NCBI GenBank assembly: GCA_031547465.1
Contig: JAVBRX010000031.1
Coordinates: 1-10,446 of the forward strand
Direction: 5' to 3'
Source of the DNA: Hohaiivirga sp031547465
Lineage (GTDB): Bacteria > Pseudomonadota > Alphaproteobacteria > Rhizobiales > Beijerinckiaceae
DNA length: 10,446 bases
The translations under genes were made by a program, and so were the position numbers. Of this stretch, positions 8,553 through 10,446 are shown in pieces. The notes beneath the pieces are model-generated. The model searched no databases. It was not told the DNA's origin and saw nothing but the letters and a program-made list of their open reading frames with translations. Numbering within the stretch: the first letter of the stretch is position 1; every line of letters begins with the position of its first letter.

Positions 8553-8750
8553 GCCGCCCGACCAAGGGCGTTTTGACACAGCTTCGCCGCCCTCCCTGGA
8601 GCCAGGAGGTTGGTCGCATGTAACAAAGGCGGAACATGCCCTACCTATTTCCCAAAGCGAACGCTCGCGTTCACCCGAACGGGTGTTATATTGGGCAGGC
8701 CTCCCGACATGGGGATGGCCTTCGTTAACCGCGACCAAGCGGCAACGTTC
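8553..8750 (-). ncRNA. Hairpin-dense leader or small RNA upstream of the 75-residue ORF
   Basis: About 200 bases hold a near-continuous row of stem-loops: CGCCC/GGGCG (8555-8559/8566-8570), CCTCC/GGAGG with TGG/CCA (8591-8609), GCATGT/ACATGC (8616-8621/8634-8639), GAACG/CGTTC (8659-8672), CACCCG/CGGGTG (8672-8685), AGGCC-TCCC with GGGGA-T-GGCCT (8697-8721), and CGTT..CCGC with GCGG.AACG (8723-8747). The loops of the first and last hairpins are both GACCAA, and TTGGTCGC (8610-8617) between them can pair with either. Strand is not proven. I prefer minus because the end of the row abuts the ribosome site of the 75-residue ORF. It does not match the hallmarks I know for 6S RNA, tmRNA, SRP RNA, RNase P or common riboswitches. 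Confidence 0.35.
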
Positions 8751-8783
8751 CTTGTAGCATAAGCGTGAGGGGTATGGCTAGGA

Positions 8784-8811
8784 TTGACCGTCGATAGTGC
8801 GACTTTAGAAT
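8784..8811 (+). promoter_or_regulatory. Sigma-70-like promoter
   Basis: TTGACC (8784-8789) and TAGAAT (8806-8811) are each one base from the consensus and are 16 bases apart. It would direct a plus-strand transcript starting near 8818, covering the 35-codon ORF at 8836 and running towards the hairpin at 8902-8934. Confidence 0.4.
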
Positions 8812-8835
8812 TTAGGAATAAAAAAGCCGGGGCAA

Positions 8836-8943
8836 ATGAGTCTCCAGGCTAGAGTAAATGTCAATTATGAGAATGGAAATAACAGGTTGCGTAAAATATT
8901 GAGGCAGTGCACTGGTCAGCATCCAGTGCACCGCCTTCGCTAA
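8836..8943 (+). CDS. Possible 35-residue ORF behind a sigma-70-like promoter
   Basis: ATG 8836 opens a 35-codon frame (MSLQARVNVNYENGNNRLR, then KILRQCTGQHPVHRLR) ending in TAA at 8941-8943. A CCGGGG run just upstream is at most a poor ribosome site. The peptide is basic at its end, without a membrane segment or motif I know. It stops 2 bases before the stop codon of the opposing 59-residue ORF, and its last third lies inside the hairpin at 8902-8934. The good promoter upstream is the main reason to list it. It may simply be chance within a small RNA transcript. Confidence 0.2.
   Translation: MSLQARVNVNYENGNNRLRKILRQCTGQHPVHRLR
8902..8934 (-). terminator. Likely terminator of the 59-residue ORF
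   Basis: GTGCACTGG (8907-8915) and CCAGTGCAC (8923-8931) pair perfectly around a 7-base loop, and GGC/GCC extend the stem. The joining position is an A-C mismatch in plus-strand RNA but a G-U pair in minus-strand RNA, which gives 13 pairs and argues for minus-strand use. On the minus strand TCAATATTTT follows, a weak T-rich tail. The hairpin lies just past the stop of the 59-residue ORF. Confidence 0.5.
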
Positions 8944-8945
8944 GT

Positions 8946-9125
8946 TCAGTCAGTGCCTAGAAGCCTGTTACGCCATGATTCCTTGAATGCCATTTTGGTA
9001 ATAGCAAGTTGAAATGCAGCAACATTGGCAACGGTCAAACCAATGGTCTGCAGGGCGGCCTCATCGGCCCGAACAAGTTGGAAAAGAACGAGGTTGACGA
9101 TTTTTGCGTCAGGATGAAGGTTCAT
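8946..9125 (-). CDS. Orphan 59-residue protein behind a structured leader
   Basis: ATG 9123-9125 has a good Shine-Dalgarno site: GGAG, 6 bases upstream, in ACGGAGAAAAA. A longer in-frame start 20 codons upstream has no such site and reads through T-rich DNA (FFNQFF), so I reject it. The product has two amphipathic helical stretches, about residues 7-19 (AKIVNLVLFQLVR) and 25-46 (LQTIGLTVANVAAFQLAITK), then a basic tail (KESWRNRLLGTD). It has no signal peptide, cysteine or classical transmembrane segment. I do not recognise a family. It could be a small RNA- or protein-binding regulator, a peptide precursor or an antitoxin-sized protein. A terminator-like hairpin follows its stop codon and a hairpin-rich region precedes it, so leader, ORF and terminator look like one self-contained unit. 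Confidence 0.5.
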   Translation of the reverse strand: MNLHPDAKIVNLVLFQLVRADEAALQTIGLTVANVAAFQLAITKMAFKESWRNRLLGTD

Positions 9126-9154
9126 TTTTTCTCCGTAAAATGTGGCCTTGATTG

Positions 9155-9202
9155 AAAAAAACTGGTTGAAAAAACTCGTGAACAACGGTCAAAAACATTG
9201 TT
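9155..9202 (-). promoter_or_regulatory. Attenuator-like hairpin with T-runs in the leader of the 59-residue ORF
   Basis: On the minus strand AACAATG (complement of 9196-9202) pairs with CGTTGTT (complement of 9181-9187). One pair is G-U in minus-strand RNA but A-C in plus-strand RNA. T6 (9169-9174) and T7 (9155-9161) runs follow in the direction of transcription. The distance from stem to T-run is 6 bases, which is long for an intrinsic terminator, so this is only a candidate attenuator. Confidence 0.25.
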
Positions 9203-9221
9203 TAGTTTTGCGTTCTGTGGG

Positions 9222-9381
9222 TCCGAGTGGCCACTCGGATATCTCGAAACCTCCATTTCTGAACGAACGTTGAAGGAATGCTCTTCAACGCCAACGACCA
9301 GAACCGGTAAATGGGGGTTGGTTCTCCCATTTACAAGAGGCCACCCGAACGTGACGGGATGCAAAAGCATCCCGTCACGTT
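9222..9381 (-). ncRNA. Four-hairpin structured leader or small RNA
   Basis: Four stem-loops stand in a row: an 18-base perfect palindrome TCCGAGTGGCCACTCGGA (9222-9239), CGTTGAAG/CTTCAACG with a 7-base loop (9268-9290), GTAAATGGG/CCCATTTAC with a 10-base loop (9307-9334), and a perfect 15-bp stem with an AAAA loop (9348-9381). AGAACC (9300-9305) can instead pair with GGTTCT (9320-9325) in the third loop, a possible alternative fold. No T-tract follows the last stem on either strand, so these are not ordinary terminators. Strand is uncertain. Minus is favoured because the 59-residue ORF follows, but palindromes also fit DNA-level sites such as operators. I do not recognise a known RNA family. 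Confidence 0.35.
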
Positions 9382-9571
9382 ATAAAAATTTATACACATA
9401 GGCATATCTTTATATTAAACCATTTTGTCGCGCCCTTTGAAATTTCACTGTATCATACCCAATAAAGAATTATATCCTAATTTAGTTGACATTCACCCCG
9501 TTTTCGGGTAATGACATTTTCAGTCAGGTAAAAACTGTGATCTGCAATATTAATGGTCACGGCGAGAGAGA
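9382..9571. other. AT-rich gap between the structured region and the transposase gene
   Basis: These 190 bases are markedly AT-rich and hold no gene I can support. They include TTATACACA (9390-9398), which fits a single DnaA-box consensus, and TTGACA (9486-9491), a perfect -35 hexamer without a good -10 at 17 bases. They also hold a small CCCG-TTTT-CGGG hairpin (9498-9509). The TTGACA could serve the transposase gene. Part of the gap must be the left end of the insertion sequence. Confidence 0.4.
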
Positions 9572-10395
9572 ATGTCAGGGACACGATACGACAGCGATTT
9601 AACGGAAGATCAATGGGCGCTCATAGAACCCATGATACCCGAACCAAGATTTGGCGGTCGCCCACGTTCAACGGATGAACGTGAAGCCGTAAATGCAATT
9701 CTCTACCTTGTGCGCACGGGTTGCCAATGGCGACAATTACCAGATTGCTTTCCACCGTGGCAGAGCGTGTATCGGTATTTTGCGGCATGGTCGAAAACAG
9801 GGATCATCCGTGAAATTCAGCAAACGCTGTATCACCTCACGCGCATTGCCGAATGTCGGGATGAAATGCCGACTGCAATTTGCATTGACTCTCAATCGGT
9901 AAAAACCGGCAAGGCTGGTGGAGATCGCGGCTATGACGGCGGTAAAAAGGTGAAAGGGCGTAAAAGGCATTTGGTTGTCGATACGACCGGATTGATGATC
10001 GACGTTTGCGTTACTCCTGCAAACGTTCACGACACCGTTGGCGGTAAAATCGTTCTTAAGCGTGTTGCGCGTTTTTTGAACCCGCACCCGAAGAAGCTGT
10101 TCGCTGACGGTACCTATGACGGCGCTCCGTTCAGAAAGTGGGTGAAAGACACATTCGATGCGTCCGTCGAAATAGCCGTTAATCTGGCGCAACAAGCCAA
10201 GCGTTTCATTCCAGCTAAAAAGCGTTGGGTTGTAGAGAGAACATTCGCGTGGTTCGGCAATTATCGTCGCCTGGATAAGGACCATGAGCGCTTGAAAAAT
10301 CATTCAAAGGCGATGATCCGTTGGGCTATGTCTGCCCTTATGCTGAAAAGGCTAGCGTGGTGAGGTGTCTGGCGGCGTAAAATACATGTATCACA
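9536..10395 (+). mobile_element. IS5-family insertion sequence (exact ends unresolved)
   Basis: An intact single-ORF IS5-type transposase is present, so an insertion sequence of roughly 0.85-0.95 kb is expected here. I could not find a convincing pair of terminal inverted repeats by eye. The bounds given use a weak TGTGAT (9536-9541) / ATCACA (10390-10395) pair. A second weak pair, TTGACAT (9486-9492) / ATGTCAA (10419-10425), would give about 940 bp. No target duplication could be assigned. The ends should be treated as approximate. Confidence 0.5.
9572..10363 (+). CDS. IS5-family DDE transposase (single ORF, intact)
   Basis: The 263-residue protein begins MSGTRYDSDLTEDQWALIEP, the N-terminal domain of IS5 transposases of the IS1031/IS427 type, followed by FGGRPRSTDERE and LVRTGCQWRQLP. 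The DDE catalytic core is complete. The first Asp is in CIDSQSVKT (Asp106), followed by GGDRGYDGGKKVKGRKRH; the second is in LFADGTYDG (Asp179); the Glu is in RWVVERTFAWFGNYRRL (Glu222), the family's YREK-like region. Many members of this group need a frameshift between two ORFs, but this copy is one uninterrupted frame. The ribosome site is purine-rich (GGCGAGAGAG). Codon use is clearly less GC-rich than in the accC region, which suits recent horizontal arrival. The element may be active. Confidence 0.95.
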   Translation: MSGTRYDSDLTEDQWALIEPMIPEPRFGGRPRSTDEREAVNAILYLVRTGCQWRQLPDCFPPWQSVYRYFAAWSKTGIIREIQQTLYHLTRIAECRDEMPTAICIDSQSVKTGKAGGDRGYDGGKKVKGRKRHLVVDTTGLMIDVCVTPANVHDTVGGKIVLKRVARFLNPHPKKLFADGTYDGAPFRKWVKDTFDASVEIAVNLAQQAKRFIPAKKRWVVERTFAWFGNYRRLDKDHERLKNHSKAMIRWAMSALMLKRLAW

Positions 10396-10418
10396 CAACA
10401 CTAATTGAGGTATATATC

Positions 10419-10446
10419 ATGTCAAAATGCAGAGTTTCACGTTGGA
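10419..10446 (+). CDS. Possible start of a further gene (truncated by window)
   Basis: ATG 10419-10421 follows GAGG (10407-10410) at a good 8-base spacing, and the frame stays open to the window edge (MSKCRVSRW). Nine codons are too few to identify anything. It may be an accessory gene beside the insertion sequence, or chance. Confidence 0.25.

Noticed and set aside
8366..8623. Plus-strand frame of 85 codons opposite the 75-residue ORF
   Set aside because: It has no ribosome site and runs through the hairpin row. The minus-strand frame has a good Shine-Dalgarno site and a coherent transmembrane pattern.
8553..8750. Known housekeeping RNA (6S, tmRNA, SRP RNA, RNase P RNA)
   Set aside because: The conserved cores I know for these RNAs are absent. 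I therefore keep it only as an unassigned structured candidate.
9155..9179. Direct repeat TTGAAAAAA in the stretch just upstream of the 59-residue ORF
   Set aside because: Two copies of a simple A-rich word in an AT-rich leader. It is too low in complexity to call a functional repeat.
9222..9381. CRISPR array or integron attC sites
   Set aside because: The four hairpins differ in sequence and length and there are no regular direct repeats with spacers, no cas genes, and no attC core sites or integrase.
9390..9398. DnaA-box-like TTATACACA suggesting a replication origin
   Set aside because: There is only one box, with no iterons, no replication initiator gene and no usual origin neighbours. 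A single match to a degenerate 9-mer in AT-rich DNA is expected by chance.

Overview
The window looks like chromosomal DNA of an alphaproteobacterium. The basis is the gene set and order (an RNase E-like C-terminus, a DsbA-family thiol oxidoreductase, aroQ-accB-accC, aat), the GC-rich codon use of the housekeeping genes and the many envelope-type Sel1 proteins. I lean towards Rhodospirillales or Acetobacteraceae, but the sequence alone does not fix the genus.

Layout. The left edge (to 266) is the C-terminal tail of a probable ribonuclease E, closed by a good intrinsic terminator. Two secreted Sel1-repeat proteins follow on the plus strand (522-1142 with 3 repeats, 1268-2335 with 7); they look like paralogues. 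A class I/II PLP aminotransferase (2352-3593, minus) converges on them. After a divergent intergenic region comes a plus-strand run: exported DsbA-family protein (3940-4719), aroQ (4903-5358), accB (5364-5876), accC (5881-7236) and aat (7494-8174). aroQ, accB and accC are spaced by 4-5 bases and should be co-transcribed. accB and accC encode the biotin carrier and biotin carboxylase of acetyl-CoA carboxylase; aroQ serves the shikimate pathway; aat marks proteins with N-terminal Arg or Lys for ClpS/ClpAP. A perfect GC-rich hairpin with a T-tract (8265-8300) ends this block.

From about 8300 to the right edge the character changes. It is more AT-rich, poor in recognisable genes and full of inverted repeats. 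Two small minus-strand ORFs have good Shine-Dalgarno sites: a 75-residue membrane protein (8306-8533) and a 59-residue orphan (8946-9125). Each lies downstream of a 200-270 base leader packed with hairpins. The leader of the first carries two hairpin loops with the same sequence, GACCAA, complementary to a TTGGTCGC segment between them. The leader of the second carries an 18-bp palindrome, two 8-9 bp hairpins and a perfect 15-bp hairpin. The right end holds an intact IS5-family transposase (9572-10363) and the first codons of a possible further gene.

The conserved block from rne to aat is ordinary. The possible novelty lies in the 8530-9400 region, which I read as two structured-RNA/small-protein units in an accessory stretch next to an insertion sequence. 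I do not recognise these RNAs or proteins, and I see no defence system, CRISPR array, tRNA or rRNA in the window.
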